Positions 1 to 9,034 of a DNA stretch of 64,000 bases are shown piece by piece. How positions within the stretch are numbered: position 1 is the first letter of the stretch; each line of letters starts with the position of its first letter. Below the pieces are notes generated by a model. It was given only the letters and a program-made list of their open reading frames with translations, was not told where the DNA came from and did not search any database. Source of the DNA: Streptomyces sp. NBC_01460 (GTDB taxonomy: Bacteria; Actinomycetota; Actinomycetes; Streptomycetales; Streptomycetaceae); NCBI RefSeq assembly GCF_036227405.1, contig NZ_CP109473.1:6510001-6574000 (forward strand), written 5' to 3'. The position numbers were made by a program, and so were the translations under genes.

Positions 1-29
1 CCGCGGACGGGTCCGCCGGTCCCGCCATC

Positions 30-383
30 TCAGGGCAGGGTGATCTCGTACGCCTTGCGCAGGGTCTCGTGGACGGTCCACGTGGTCCGGTCGCCCTCAC
101 GCAGGACGCAGAGGTCGCCGGCCTCCACGGTGAGGGTCGGTCCGCCCTCGACCTCGATGGAGGCGCGGCCGCTGACGACGACGAAGAGTTCGTCCGCCTC
201 GGTGTCGGTCACCACTCCGGGAGTGATCTGCCAGATGCCGCGGATCCGCCGGCCGTCCTCCGACTCCCAGAGGACCTTGCCCGACACCTCCGGAGAACCT
301 TCGAGGATCTGCGAGGGCTCGAGCGGCTCCGGCTCGAGGTCGGCGTCGGGGATATGCACGGCGAAGGCGGTGGACTGGGTCAT
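30..383 (-). CDS. cupin-domain protein (small, cytoplasmic)
   Basis: About 117 residues forming one small beta-barrel cupin. The central part has the glycine- and acid-rich pattern of the (RmlC-like) EutQ/DUF861-type cupins: a tryptophan/glycine strand (RGIWQITPG), then TDTEADELFVVVSGRASIEVEGG, here split around residues 67-89, and a final stretch with EAGDLCVLREGD that fits the second cupin motif. Such proteins usually bind a metal or small acid; no substrate can be named. The reading frame is open further upstream to 491, but that part is arginine-rich and unlike the family, so the ATG at 383 (or 389, six bases upstream) is preferred. It stands alone; the next gene on the same strand starts 178 bases upstream. 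Confidence 0.8.
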   Translation of the reverse strand: MTQSTAFAVHIPDADLEPEPLEPSQILEGSPEVSGKVLWESEDGRRIRGIWQITPGVVTDTEADELFVVVSGRASIEVEGGPTLTVEAGDLCVLREGDRTTWTVHETLRKAYEITLP

Positions 384-560
384 GCGCATGACGTTATGCC
401 ACCGCTCGGAGGCGGCCCCACCACCAGACTGTCGCGCCGGGGGCCGCCTCGCGCGGCGATCCGTCGACCACGCGAGGGCGGGTGGGACCACGCTGTCGTG
501 CCTCGCCGACGACGGTGTGCGGCGCGGGCGGTGAGCCCCGGCCGCTGAGGTTCCTGCCGG

Positions 561-932
561 TCAGCGGCTCGCCGCGCGGGCCCACAGATACAGCGGGATC
601 TGAAGAGGGAGCCGGCCGTAGGCGAGTGCCCGGGCGGGTGCGGGGCGGTCGCGCCAGTCGTACGCCATCTTGATGTTGGCGGGGAAGACGCCGACGAAGA
701 AGAGCGCTGTGGCGCGGGCACTGAGGCTCCGGGTGCGCGGCAGGGCAAGGCCTGCCGCGAGCGCCAGCTCCACGGCGCCACTGGCCCGCGTCCAGGTCCT
801 CGGGCTGCCGGGCAGGCTACGCGGCACGGTCCCGTCGAACGGCGCGGGGGCCGCGAAGTGCGCGATCCCGGCGGCGGCCATCAGTCCTGCGAGCAGCAGG
901 GGCGAGCGCGGGACGAGCGGGACGCGTGCCAT
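561..932 (-). CDS. DoxX-like integral membrane protein
   Basis: A 123-residue protein with about four hydrophobic segments: residues 8-28, 48-65, 72-92 and a last one ending at LPLQIPLYLWARA. The order and the motif FPANIKMAYDWR near residue 83 match the short DoxX-like family (four-helix membrane proteins of uncertain function, some tied to redox or thiol stress). It starts at an ATG and ends 178 bases from the cupin gene start; both are on the minus strand and may share a transcript. No substrate or partner is visible. Confidence 0.75.
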   Translation of the reverse strand: MARVPLVPRSPLLLAGLMAAAGIAHFAAPAPFDGTVPRSLPGSPRTWTRASGAVELALAAGLALPRTRSLSARATALFFVGVFPANIKMAYDWRDRPAPARALAYGRLPLQIPLYLWARAASR

Positions 933-1062
933 GGGGGCTCCTGGAACTCGGCCGGTGCGGTCGGGCTTGATGTTACTCCGAGGTAAGAACGGCCCTCGGT
1001 CCCCGGTGGGGGCGATGCTCGGTACGTCGGAGCCGTACGCGCCTCCGGGAAGCCCCCATACG

Positions 1063-1101
1063 CCTGTGTCCGGGACTCCCGGATGGAGTCCCGGACACAG
1101 G
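1063..1101 (-). terminator. strong intrinsic hairpin downstream of the calcium-loop gene
   Basis: A perfect 17-base inverted repeat (CCTGTGTCCGGGACTCC and its complement) with a 5-base loop CGGAT. It begins 32 bases after the stop codon of the minus-strand gene at 1133-1384. There is no T-run, as is common for Streptomyces terminators. Confidence 0.8.
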
Positions 1102-1132
1102 TGCCGAGAGGGTGGGCCGGCTACGCGGGCGC

Positions 1133-1384
1133 TCAGGGTTCCACCGGATGTCCGCCGTCCCCCTCGACCACGACGCGGTCCTCGCCGGCCTCCGCCGCGC
1201 GCTCGACCATGGTGATGTCGACCTCACCGTCGCCGGTGGTGTCGAACTGGTAGACGTCCGCCTTGCCGTCGCCTGTGGTGTCCGTCATCCACACGTCGGC
1301 CTTGCCGTCCCCGTTGGTGTCCGCCGACAGCACTACGTGGTGTTCGTTACCGCGGGTCTCCACGACATCATCATTTCTGTCCAT
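1133..1384 (-). CDS. small protein with three tandem DxxGDG calcium-loop repeats
   Basis: An 83-residue acidic protein. Residues 21-60 are three exact 13-residue repeats beginning DTNGDGKAD, DTTGDGKAD and DTTGDGEVD, the calcium-coordinating loop seen in EF-hand, dockerin and VCBS/FG-GAP-type proteins. There is no EF helix pair and no signal peptide, so it is likely cytoplasmic, or a leader is missing. The repeat is visible at DNA level as three 39-base units. The start ATG at 1384 is chosen because upstream codons in this frame belong to a degenerate DAHP-synthase region. The function is unknown; calcium binding is inferred from the loop only. Confidence 0.65.
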   Translation of the reverse strand: MDRNDDVVETRGNEHHVVLSADTNGDGKADVWMTDTTGDGKADVYQFDTTGDGEVDITMVERAAEAGEDRVVVEGDGGHPVEP

Positions 1385-1671
1385 GACCGCCGCTTGCCCC
1401 TCGGCCGTTGCCCGAAACGTGCCGAGCGGACCGCCGTCACGACCAACCCGATCGGATACCGGGGAAGCGCGGACCGACTGCGAGATCCTCCCCCGGCCCA
1501 CGTGCGCCGGGTGGTCCTGCGCACGCTGCAGCGGCGCTCCCCACGGGAGGGGGAGCAGTCCCAGGCGTACGGCCGGGTATTCGGCAACGACCTCGGGAAC
1601 GCCAGGGAGGCGCTGCGCTGCTGTCCGACCGGATCGAGACCACACCTCGGGCACGGGGCGACAGCGCGGTG

Positions 1672-2434
<763 letters not shown>

Positions 2435-2453
2435 TATTCCGCTTCCGGTCACG

Positions 2454-3850
2454 GTGACGCGCACCGAATTGGCACCGCACGACCCGCTCGATCTCTACTC
2501 GGCGCTGCGCCGGACTCTTCCGGCCGACGGGGTGTTTCTCCTCGAGAACATCGAGGGAGCCGACGAGGGCCGGCGTTCCGCCGTCGTCGGTTTCGGCCGT
2601 CTCGCGGAGATCAGGGTCTTCGGTGGCGACGGTCGTGCCGGGCGCATCGAGGCCGAAGGGCCGCCCGGGCTCGTGCGGGCGATCGAGGCGGAGGCGCGAC
2701 GTGCGGGCCTCACCGTGGCCGGACCCGGGGCGGCTCTGCCCGGCCCTGCCCGAACCGCCATGCAATTCACCGGCGACGACGCCCTGTGGACCGTACTGGA
2801 ATCGGTGCGGGGGGCGTTCGCGATCGAGACCGACGTGCCGCAGACCGCGTACGCCTTCGGATTCCTCTCCTCCTTCACCTACGAGTCGACCTGGAACATG
2901 GACACGCTGGGGGAGCGGACCAAGCCGTCCCCGGCACCCGACATCACGCTCACCCTCTTCCGGGACACCGTCTGGTACGACGTGGGAGCGGGCTCCGTCC
3001 GCCTGCACCACGCAGCGGGCCCGGCCCTCGCCGACCCGGCCGGCCCACCCGCTGACACGCTCCCCGACGTCCGGGGCCCTGGCGGAGCACGCCGCCAGGG
3101 CCGACGCCCCGGGCCGGGGGGTGCCGGCGGCGCCGCGACCGCACTCGGTGCGCGACAGCGTGGACCGGGACACGTTCCTGGAGTGGGCCGACCGTTGTCT
3201 GGAGCACATCAGGGCCGGGGACATCTACCAGATCCAGATCGGCCACCGGCTGGACGTACGGACCGAGCTGGCGCCCGAGGACGTCTACCGGCGGTTGCGC
3301 CACCGCAATCCCTCGCCCTACATGTACGTGATGCCGGGTGCGGGGAAGCTGCTGATCGGCGCGAGCCCCGAGCTGTTCATCCGGATCGAGGACGACACGA
3401 TCGTCATGTGCCCCATCGCCGGAACGGCCCGTCGCAGCCCGGACGAGGAGGAGAACCAGCGGCGGATCAAGGAGATGCGCGAGAGCGCCAAGGAACAGGC
3501 CGAACACATCATGCTGGTGGACCTCTGCCGGAACGACATAGGCAGGGTCAGCCGCCCTTCCACCCGGCCGGTCGACGAGCTGATGGCGGTGGAGGCGTTC
3601 TCGCACGTGTTCCACCTGGTGTCGACGGTCAGCGGCCGGCTCGGAGAGGGGACCAGCCCACTGGAAGCCGTACGGGCCACCTTCCCCGCCGGGACGATGA
3701 CGGGCGCCCCGAAGCTGCGGGCCATGCAGATCATCGACAGCCTGGAGCGTGAGCCCAGGGGCAGCTACGCAGGTGCCGTGGGGCTGATGGACGTCCGTGG
3801 CTGGACCGAGCTCGCCCTGTGCATACGGACGATCGTCCACGACGGGACTC
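2454..3850 (+). pseudogene. anthranilate/PABA synthase component I-like remnant, frameshifted and 3'-truncated
   Basis: Chorismate-utilising enzyme (TrpE/PabB family). The N-terminal domain reads from the start at 2454 (LENIEGADEGRRSAVVGFGR). The catalytic domain reads in another frame from about 3075: FLEWADRCLEHIRAGDIYQ, LLIGASPELF, PIAGTARRSPDEEENQ, EHIMLVDLCRNDIGRV and FPAGTMTGAPKLRAM. A single-base shift near 3062-3080 separates the parts. The protein stops matching at HDGT (about 3845), just before the conserved glycine-rich AGAGIV/SDP motif, and the next bases belong to an AraC-type gene. It is therefore dead twice over. The product (anthranilate, ADIC or aminodeoxychorismate) cannot be told. 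Confidence 0.82.
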
Positions 3851-4432
3851 GCATCAGAGATCGCGCGTACGTCCCCCGGCTCCGGGCTCGTCGCCCTGCG
3901 CGCTTTCGAAATGGTCTTCGTCCTGGCGCTCCGAACCGCCCTGGAACGCCTCACGGAGCTTTCCCCCGCTCTCCAGGCCCTGCGCCACCCCGGCATCAGT
4001 GCGTCCCTGGTGGCGATCTACCGCGACTACGCCCGCCCCTGGACGGTCGAGACCCTCGCCCGCGAGGCAGGTATGTCACGCTCCGTGTTCTCCGAGACCT
4101 TTCGGGCACTCGTCGGCGACACACCGGCCCATCACCTGACGGTACGCCGGCTCCAGCAGGCTCGTGCGCTGCTCTCGGACGGATCGGTGGCCTTGAGCGA
4201 CATCCCGGCCAGGGTCGGTTACCACAGCAACGTCGGCTTCCACCTGGCCTTCCGCCGCGAGTTCGACACCACTCCGGGGGCCTACCGCCAGGCGCTCAGG
4301 CCGGCCCGTTCCCCCCGGCCCCGGACGAAGGGGAACGGGCTGTCACGCGTCCGTGCCGGAGCCCGGGCCCCCCTCCGCCGTGTGGCTGGGCCGACGCTCC
4401 GGACACCTGCAGGAGGGGCGATAGGCAGGTGA
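3851..4432 (+). pseudogene. AraC-family regulator fragment (DNA-binding half only)
   Basis: The open frame gives about 190 residues with a typical AraC/XylS double helix-turn-helix: PWTVETLAREAGMSRSVFSE, then LSDIPARVGYHSNVGFHLAF and the family ending FDTTPGAYR. Upstream only SGLVALRAFEMVFVLALRTAL remains of the cupin-type sensor domain, which normally adds about 120 residues. The frame starts inside the truncated chorismate enzyme, so no proper start exists. It is most likely the right side of a deletion that fused two genes. An active DNA-binding fragment translated from an internal start is possible but unproven. Confidence 0.75.
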
Positions 4433-4485
4433 GCGGTCCCGGACCTGCCCGCTTCACCCCGATCAGCCGAAGGCATCGACGGTAG

Positions 4486-4672
4486 GTGTCCGCAGGCCTG
4501 TTGATCGAGTCGTGCGTGCCGATCGGCGAGTACGGCTCATATCCCGATCGGCTGCGGCAGCAGTTCGAGGGATTGATCCGGCTGTTGGAGACGGGCGGGC
4601 AGTTGCGGGAGATGAGATGTCGGCGGAGTTCGGCGCCTGGTCGAACGTCCACAACCGCTTCCGACAGTGAGC
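4486..4672 (+). pseudogene. IS5-family transposase N-terminal stub
   Basis: The first frame reads LLIESCVPIGEYGSYPDRL, then RQQFEGLIRLLETGGQLREM; a frameshift near 4615 leads to MSAEFGAWSNVHNRFRQ followed by a stop at 4670. This is the DUF4096-type N-terminal domain of IS5-group transposases (RQQFEG...GAWSTVHNRFR). The DDE catalytic part is absent and no inverted repeats are visible. It is a decayed insertion sequence sitting directly after the damaged cassette at 1.7-4.4 kb. Confidence 0.75.
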
Positions 4673-4862
4673 CTTTCCAACCTCAGTTTGAGCAATTCAA
4701 ATGCAAGGTGAGGACGGCCTGAACAAGGCTGGTGATGCGGCAGGCGGTTCTCTTGGTCGAAAACCCGTATACCAGGGGCTTCACCACACTGCCAGCTCAA
4801 CTGGGCATCATGGACGCCGGTCGGACGACTTCGGCGTACCGAGTCGCACGTGCCGCGCCGAG
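4673..4862. other. intergenic stretch, no gene seen
   Basis: Slightly lower GC than its surroundings. No open frame with Streptomyces codon use, no hairpin and no repeat copy elsewhere in the window was found. Confidence 0.5.
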
Positions 4863-5234
4863 TCAGACATCGTTCATCGGAGCAGTCCGCTCCGCGTCAG
4901 TGGCCTCGGCCCTGAGCCGAACATCGAAGGTGAAGTCCTCGTCGCAGAAGATCAGATCGAGGTCCGCCGGAGCGAGCCTGCGGAAGGCGACTGACAACCA
5001 CGCAGCGCCCTCGTGCCGGACGTCCAGGTACAGGCAGGTCCCGTCCTGATGCAGATACGCCTCGCCCGGACCGCTCTCCGTCCCGAAGTGCCAGCTGTTG
5101 CCTCGCGCCTCACTTCGGTGCGTCGAGTCAACCTCGACATCTGACCACCGAGCCCGGATCGCCGCGGTCAGCGCCTCGCGGTCGACCCGCCACCCGCCCG
5201 CCTCACCGTCAACCAGTACCAAGAACTGCGCCAT
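4863..5234 (-). CDS. hypothetical protein, translationally coupled
   Basis: About 123 residues, acidic, no signal peptide or membrane helix, with a predicted alpha/beta mix (FLVLVDGEAGGWRVDREAL; YLHQDGTCLYLDVRHEG; LDLIFCDEDFTFDVRL). Codon use is normal, so it is a real gene. I do not recognise the family. Its start overlaps the stop of the gene upstream in the arrangement TGATG (ATG at 5234; a GTG at 5237 is also possible). The size, acidity and coupling resemble immunity-type partners, but this is only a guess. Confidence 0.65.
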   Translation of the reverse strand: MAQFLVLVDGEAGGWRVDREALTAAIRARWSDVEVDSTHRSEARGNSWHFGTESGPGEAYLHQDGTCLYLDVRHEGAAWLSVAFRRLAPADLDLIFCDEDFTFDVRLRAEATDAERTAPMNDV

Positions 5235-5521
5235 CACAGGTGTCTATCACCCGGCTCAGGCACTTGGCCCGGCATCGTCGGACTGAGGTTGGAAAAGGTC
5301 ACGGTGCAGACCCAGCCGTCGCCCTCCAAGTCCTTCCCCGCGATATGCAGTCCGTAGCTGTGCATGTTTTCCCGGGATTCACCCTGCTGGCCTTCCGGAA
5401 AGTCAATGGGATCCAGATCGGGGCGAAAGCGAGTTTGATGGCCGCAGTCCGCGCCGACCGCACGCTGACGCGGTACTGATCCGGGTACGGAGAAACCGGT
5501 CGGGACGTCGTGCGCGGCCAT
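5234..5521 (-). CDS. hypothetical protein upstream of the coupled gene
   Basis: Reads 95 residues, ending SNLSPTMPGQVPEPGDRHL with its TGA overlapping the ATG of the next gene. The C-terminal half (DPIDFPEGQQGESRENMHSY; KDLEGDGWVCTVTFSNL) looks like a folded domain; the first 30 residues look unstructured, so the protein may be the end of a longer, damaged gene. No family recognised. Transcribed away from the MFS gene, so the 160 bases up to 5683 form a divergent promoter region. Confidence 0.45.
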   Translation of the reverse strand: MAAHDVPTGFSVPGSVPRQRAVGADCGHQTRFRPDLDPIDFPEGQQGESRENMHSYGLHIAGKDLEGDGWVCTVTFSNLSPTMPGQVPEPGDRHL

Positions 5522-5556
5522 GTCCGGAGGGTCGGGGAACGAAGGGCGGCCCCTTG

Positions 5557-5573
5557 ATTACCTGGCAGGTAAT
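5557..5573. promoter_or_regulatory. perfect 17-base palindrome upstream of the MFS gene
   Basis: ATTACCTG-G-CAGGTAAT, perfect 8-base arms around one base, 110 bases before the MFS start and in the divergent region with the hypothetical gene at 5234-5521. A TTGACC hexamer overlaps its right edge (5573-5578). Size and symmetry suit a TetR- or MarR-type operator; the XRE gene at 8050 is the nearest regulator, but its binding site cannot be predicted. Confidence 0.6.
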
Positions 5574-5682
5574 TGACCCCGTAGCGGACCGCCGACACGC
5601 TGTGCGGAGTATTCGACACACGCGTCCACCGGCCGCGGACGCCAGGTGAACACCCTTCGTCCAGCTATCGGGAGTGCGAACG

Positions 5683-7146
5683 ATGACCACCGAGACCAAC
5701 CGCGGTGCCTCGGCGCCCTCACCGCCCACGCAGGCAGCCGGCAGCCCGGCCGTGCCGCACAGGCTGATCCTGCCGATCGTGCTGGCCGGCGTCTTCATCA
5801 CCACCCTTGACTTCTTCATCGTCAACGTCGCCATCCCCTCCCTCCGGTCCGACCTCGGGGCGAGCGCCGCCGCCATCGAGTGGGTGGTCGCCGGGTTCGG
5901 CCTGGCGTACGGCGTCGGCCTGATCACCGGGGGGCGGCTGGGCGACCTCTACGGGCGCCGCAGGATGTTCCTGCTGGGCCTGGCCCTGTTCACCGTCGCC
6001 TCGCTGCTGTGCGGCATCGCCCGAACCGGCGACTTCCTCGTCTTCTCCCGGGTGCTCCAGGGGCTGTCCGCGGCGCTGCTCGCGCCCCAGGTACTGGCGC
6101 TGCTGAGCACGGTGTTCACCGGGGCGGCCCGCCTGAAGGTGTTCGTCGGCTACGGCCTGGCCATGGGACTGGCGGCCGTTTTCGGGCAGTTGATCGGTGG
6201 CCTCCTGATCGAGGCCGACATCGCGGGCTTGGGCTGGCGATCCTGCTTCCTGGTGAACCTGCCGCTCTGCCTGCTCATCATCGGCCTGACCCTGAAGCTG
6301 GTCCCGGAGGCGCGGGCGGAGGGCCGGCCCGAGCTGGACTTCACGGGCGTCGCCCTCATCACCCTCGCCCTGGCCGCCCTGGTGCTGCCGCTCATCGAGG
6401 GCCGGGAGCACGGCTGGCCGGCGTGGACCTGGATCTCGTTCGGCGCGTTCGTGGTGCTGCTCGCCGTGTTCGTGGGCGTCGAGCGGTCGATCGCCGCTCG
6501 GGGCGGCTCGCCGCTGGTGAACATGTCCATGTTCGGCGACCGCGCCCTCGTCGTCGGACTGGCCTGCCAGCTCGTCTTCTGGATGGGCCAGGCGTCGTTC
6601 TTCCTGGTGCTCGCCCTATACATGCAGGCAGGCCGTGGCCTGACCGCGCTGCAGGCGGGTCTCCTCTTCTCCGCCATCGGGGCCGGCTACCTCTACACGT
6701 CGATGAACGCCTCGAAGTTCGCCGTAAAGTTCGGCCGCCAGGTGCTCGCCGTCGGCGCCCTGATCATGCTCGTCGGCCTGGTCGTCATCGGTGTCACCGC
6801 CGAGCGGCTGGGTACGGGCGGCAGCGCCGCGTGGCTCATCCCCGGTCTGATCATCGACGGCGCCGGCATGGGCCTCGCGGTCGCCCCACTGGCGTCCACA
6901 GTGCTCGCCCGGGTCAACCCGCAGTACGCCGGTGCGGCCTCCGGCGTGCTGACCACCGGCTTGCAGATCGGCAACTCGATCGGCGTGGCGGTGATCGGCG
7001 TCGTCTTCTACAACGCCCTCGGGGACAGTCCCGTGGCCTCGTCCTACCCGCACGCCTTCACCATGAGCATCATCCTCCTGGTCGCGGTCGCCGCCGTCCT
7101 GGCCCTGTTGGTCCAGGCGCTGCCCCGCACGCACGCCGGCACGTGA
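5683..7146 (+). CDS. MFS transporter, DHA2 (14-helix) drug:H+ antiporter
   Basis: A 487-residue membrane protein with about 14 hydrophobic helices. It has the DHA2 signatures: TLDFFIVNVAIPSLRSDLG in helix 1 (motif D1), GGRLGDLYGRRRMFLLG (motif A) and SRVLQGLSAALLAPQ (motif B). Members of this EmrB/QacA group export antibiotics and dyes with proton exchange. The ATG at 5683 is preferred over GTG 5674 because GGAG at 5671-5674 lies at the right distance. It is followed 68 bases later by a SnoaL-like gene and then an XRE regulator, all in one direction, so export of, or resistance to, a small aromatic compound is a reasonable inference. Confidence 0.9.
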   Translation: MTTETNRGASAPSPPTQAAGSPAVPHRLILPIVLAGVFITTLDFFIVNVAIPSLRSDLGASAAAIEWVVAGFGLAYGVGLITGGRLGDLYGRRRMFLLGLALFTVASLLCGIARTGDFLVFSRVLQGLSAALLAPQVLALLSTVFTGAARLKVFVGYGLAMGLAAVFGQLIGGLLIEADIAGLGWRSCFLVNLPLCLLIIGLTLKLVPEARAEGRPELDFTGVALITLALAALVLPLIEGREHGWPAWTWISFGAFVVLLAVFVGVERSIAARGGSPLVNMSMFGDRALVVGLACQLVFWMGQASFFLVLALYMQAGRGLTALQAGLLFSAIGAGYLYTSMNASKFAVKFGRQVLAVGALIMLVGLVVIGVTAERLGTGGSAAWLIPGLIIDGAGMGLAVAPLASTVLARVNPQYAGAASGVLTTGLQIGNSIGVAVIGVVFYNALGDSPVASSYPHAFTMSIILLVAVAAVLALLVQALPRTHAGT

Positions 7147-7214
7147 TCCACCCGAACGATCACCCGGAGCGGCGCGGAGCCGCCGCTCCGGGGCGGACCG
7201 AGAGAGAGCTGCAC

Positions 7215-7919
7215 GTGAGCGCGAACGAGCTGCTGGAACGCTACGTAGCCATGTGGAACGAGCCCGACGCCACGGTCCGGCGGGCCGCGGTGACGGACCT
7301 GTGGGCGCCGGACGGCCTCCACTTCACCCGGACCCGGCGCTTCCGGGGCACAGAGGAACTGGTGGGCCGCGTCACCGAGGCGCACGACCAGTTCGTCGGC
7401 GGCCAGGGACTGCTGTTCCGGACCGGTGGCGCCCCGGTGGACCACGACGGCGCGCTGGCGTTCAACTGGGTGATGACGCCGAAGGACCGCGGCGACACCG
7501 TGCTCGCCATCGGCTTCGACGTGGTGCTCCTGGACGACGGGGGCCGTATCGCCGCCGACTACCAGTTCAACGAGCCCCCGGCGTCCTCCGCCGACCTCGA
7601 CGGCCAGGCCGGTCGGTACCTGGCGACCACCACCGCCGAACCGGCCCACCGGGAGAAGGACGTCGCCGAGCTCTACCTGCCCGGCGCCCGCCTCGTCGAC
7701 GAGAGCGGCGTGCACGAGGGGCCGGACGCCGTCGCCGCGGCGCTCGCGGCCGGTGGCGCCCGGCACCTGGGGGGAAGCGCCTCGGCGCAGCACGACGCCC
7801 TCCGCTACCCGTGGCGCGACGCCGAGGGCGCGCGGGGCGTCGACTTCCTGCTCCGCGACGAGAAGGGCCTGGTCCGCGAGCACCACCGCTTCACCGGAGC
7901 GGGACAGCGCTCGGCGTGA
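7215..7919 (+). CDS. SnoaL/NTF2-like protein, probably two domains
   Basis: 234 residues. The first 130 have the NTF2-like pattern of SnoaL polyketide-cyclase relatives: ELLERYVAMWNEPD at the N terminus, LWAPDGLHFTRTRRFRG, and a strand ending FDVVLLDDGGRIAADYQF. The second half (DVAELYLPGARLVDESG to DFLLRDEKGLVREHHRF) looks like another copy of the same fold, so this may be a tandem NTF2 protein. The start is a GTG at 7215 behind an AGAGAGAG purine run. No catalytic residues can be assigned. It likely shares a transcript with the MFS gene. Confidence 0.75.
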   Translation: MSANELLERYVAMWNEPDATVRRAAVTDLWAPDGLHFTRTRRFRGTEELVGRVTEAHDQFVGGQGLLFRTGGAPVDHDGALAFNWVMTPKDRGDTVLAIGFDVVLLDDGGRIAADYQFNEPPASSADLDGQAGRYLATTTAEPAHREKDVAELYLPGARLVDESGVHEGPDAVAAALAAGGARHLGGSASAQHDALRYPWRDAEGARGVDFLLRDEKGLVREHHRFTGAGQRSA

Positions 7920-8049
7920 TCCCCGGCCCGCGGAGCCTTCGGGTACCGCAGGCCGGACGAGGGCGGGTCGCGGACGCTGTCACCCACGTCATCCTCCGCG
8001 ACCCGGACCGTAGTTGTGCCAGGTGCCCAGATCGATGCAGGGTGACGAG

Positions 8050-8895
8050 ATGACCGAGGTGCAGGAAAGCCGGCAGATGCCCCGCCCAGTGGGCGAACTG
8101 ATGCGTTGGTGGCGCGAGCAGCGGGGTTACAGCCAGCTCGCGCTCGCCACCCGGGCTGACATCTCCGCTCGTCACCTCAGCTTCATGGAGACCGGCCGGT
8201 CCAAGCCCAGCCGCGGCATGGTGCTGCGCCTGGGTCTGCACCTGGACCTGGCACTGCGCGAGAAGAACCAGCTTCTGCTGGCGGCCGGGTACGCGCCCGC
8301 CTACACCGACTCCCCCTTGGACGTGGCCGAGATGCTGCCCGTACGAGGTGCGCTCCGCCAGATCCTGAAGGGGCACGAACCCTTCCCCGCGCTCGTCGTC
8401 GACCGCAACTGGAACATCGTGCTCAGCAACAGCGGCTTCGCGCTCTTCGCCGAGGACGCCGCACCCGAACTGCTGCGCCCTCCCGTCAACGCGCTGCGGT
8501 TGGCGATGCACCCCGACGGCATGCGACCGAGGATCCTGAACTTCCCAGGGTGGCACGACCAGTTGCTGCTGCGCCTGCAGCGGCGGGTGGAACTGACCGC
8601 CGAACCGGGCCTGACCGAGCTGCTGCGGGAACTGCGCACCTACCCGGCGGCCGACGAGCCGGGCCTGCCGTCCGGCACCGACGACGCTGATCTCACCCTG
8701 CCGCTGCGGCTGCGGTACCGGGACGCCGAACTTTCGCTGATCTGCACCATCGCCACCTTCGGCATGCCACTCGACGTGACCGTCGCAGAGCTGGCCGTCG
8801 AGGCGTTCCTGCCGGCGGACGCGGCCACCGGCGAGCTGCTCAACCGCCTGCACGCCGAAGCCCCCACCGGATCGGATCCGGCGGGGGCGGTGTAG
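8050..8895 (+). CDS. XRE-family regulator with MmyB-like ligand domain
   Basis: 281 residues. An N-terminal helix-turn-helix (residues about 12-70: RWWREQRGYSQLALATRA, ISARHLSFMETGRSKPSRGM) is followed by the MmyB-type C-terminal domain common in actinobacterial regulators (ALVVDRNWNIVLSNSGF, PRILNFPGWHDQLLLRL). These domains bind fatty-acid-like or other small ligands. The ATG at 8050 is chosen over 8014 because CAGGG lies six bases upstream and the earlier codons are not family-like. It follows the MFS and SnoaL genes by 130 bases and may control them. Confidence 0.85.
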   Translation: MTEVQESRQMPRPVGELMRWWREQRGYSQLALATRADISARHLSFMETGRSKPSRGMVLRLGLHLDLALREKNQLLLAAGYAPAYTDSPLDVAEMLPVRGALRQILKGHEPFPALVVDRNWNIVLSNSGFALFAEDAAPELLRPPVNALRLAMHPDGMRPRILNFPGWHDQLLLRLQRRVELTAEPGLTELLRELRTYPAADEPGLPSGTDDADLTLPLRLRYRDAELSLICTIATFGMPLDVTVAELAVEAFLPADAATGELLNRLHAEAPTGSDPAGAV

Positions 8896-8921
8896 GCGGA
8901 GCACGACCCGACGGGGCACAT

Positions 8922-8968
8922 GAGGGAGAGACGGCCGGGCTCCCCGAAGCCTGGCCGCCTCTCCCCTC
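8922..8968. terminator. bidirectional hairpin between convergent XRE and protease genes
   Basis: GAGGGAGAGACGGCCGGGCT pairs with AGCCTGGCCGCCTCTCCC around a short CCCCGA loop, with one or two mismatches. It lies between two convergent stop codons (8895 and 9035) and can serve both. Confidence 0.75.
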
Positions 8969-9034
8969 GATGTCAGGTCAGGATCAGCACCGCCCCGCCG
9001 GGCGTCGCCGTCTCTGCCTCGGGTCGGTTCCCGG

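Noticed and set aside
3797..4432. Complete AraC gene starting at 3797
   Set aside because: The first 18 codons lie in the chorismate-enzyme remnant in another frame and the sensor domain is absent, so it is a fragment.
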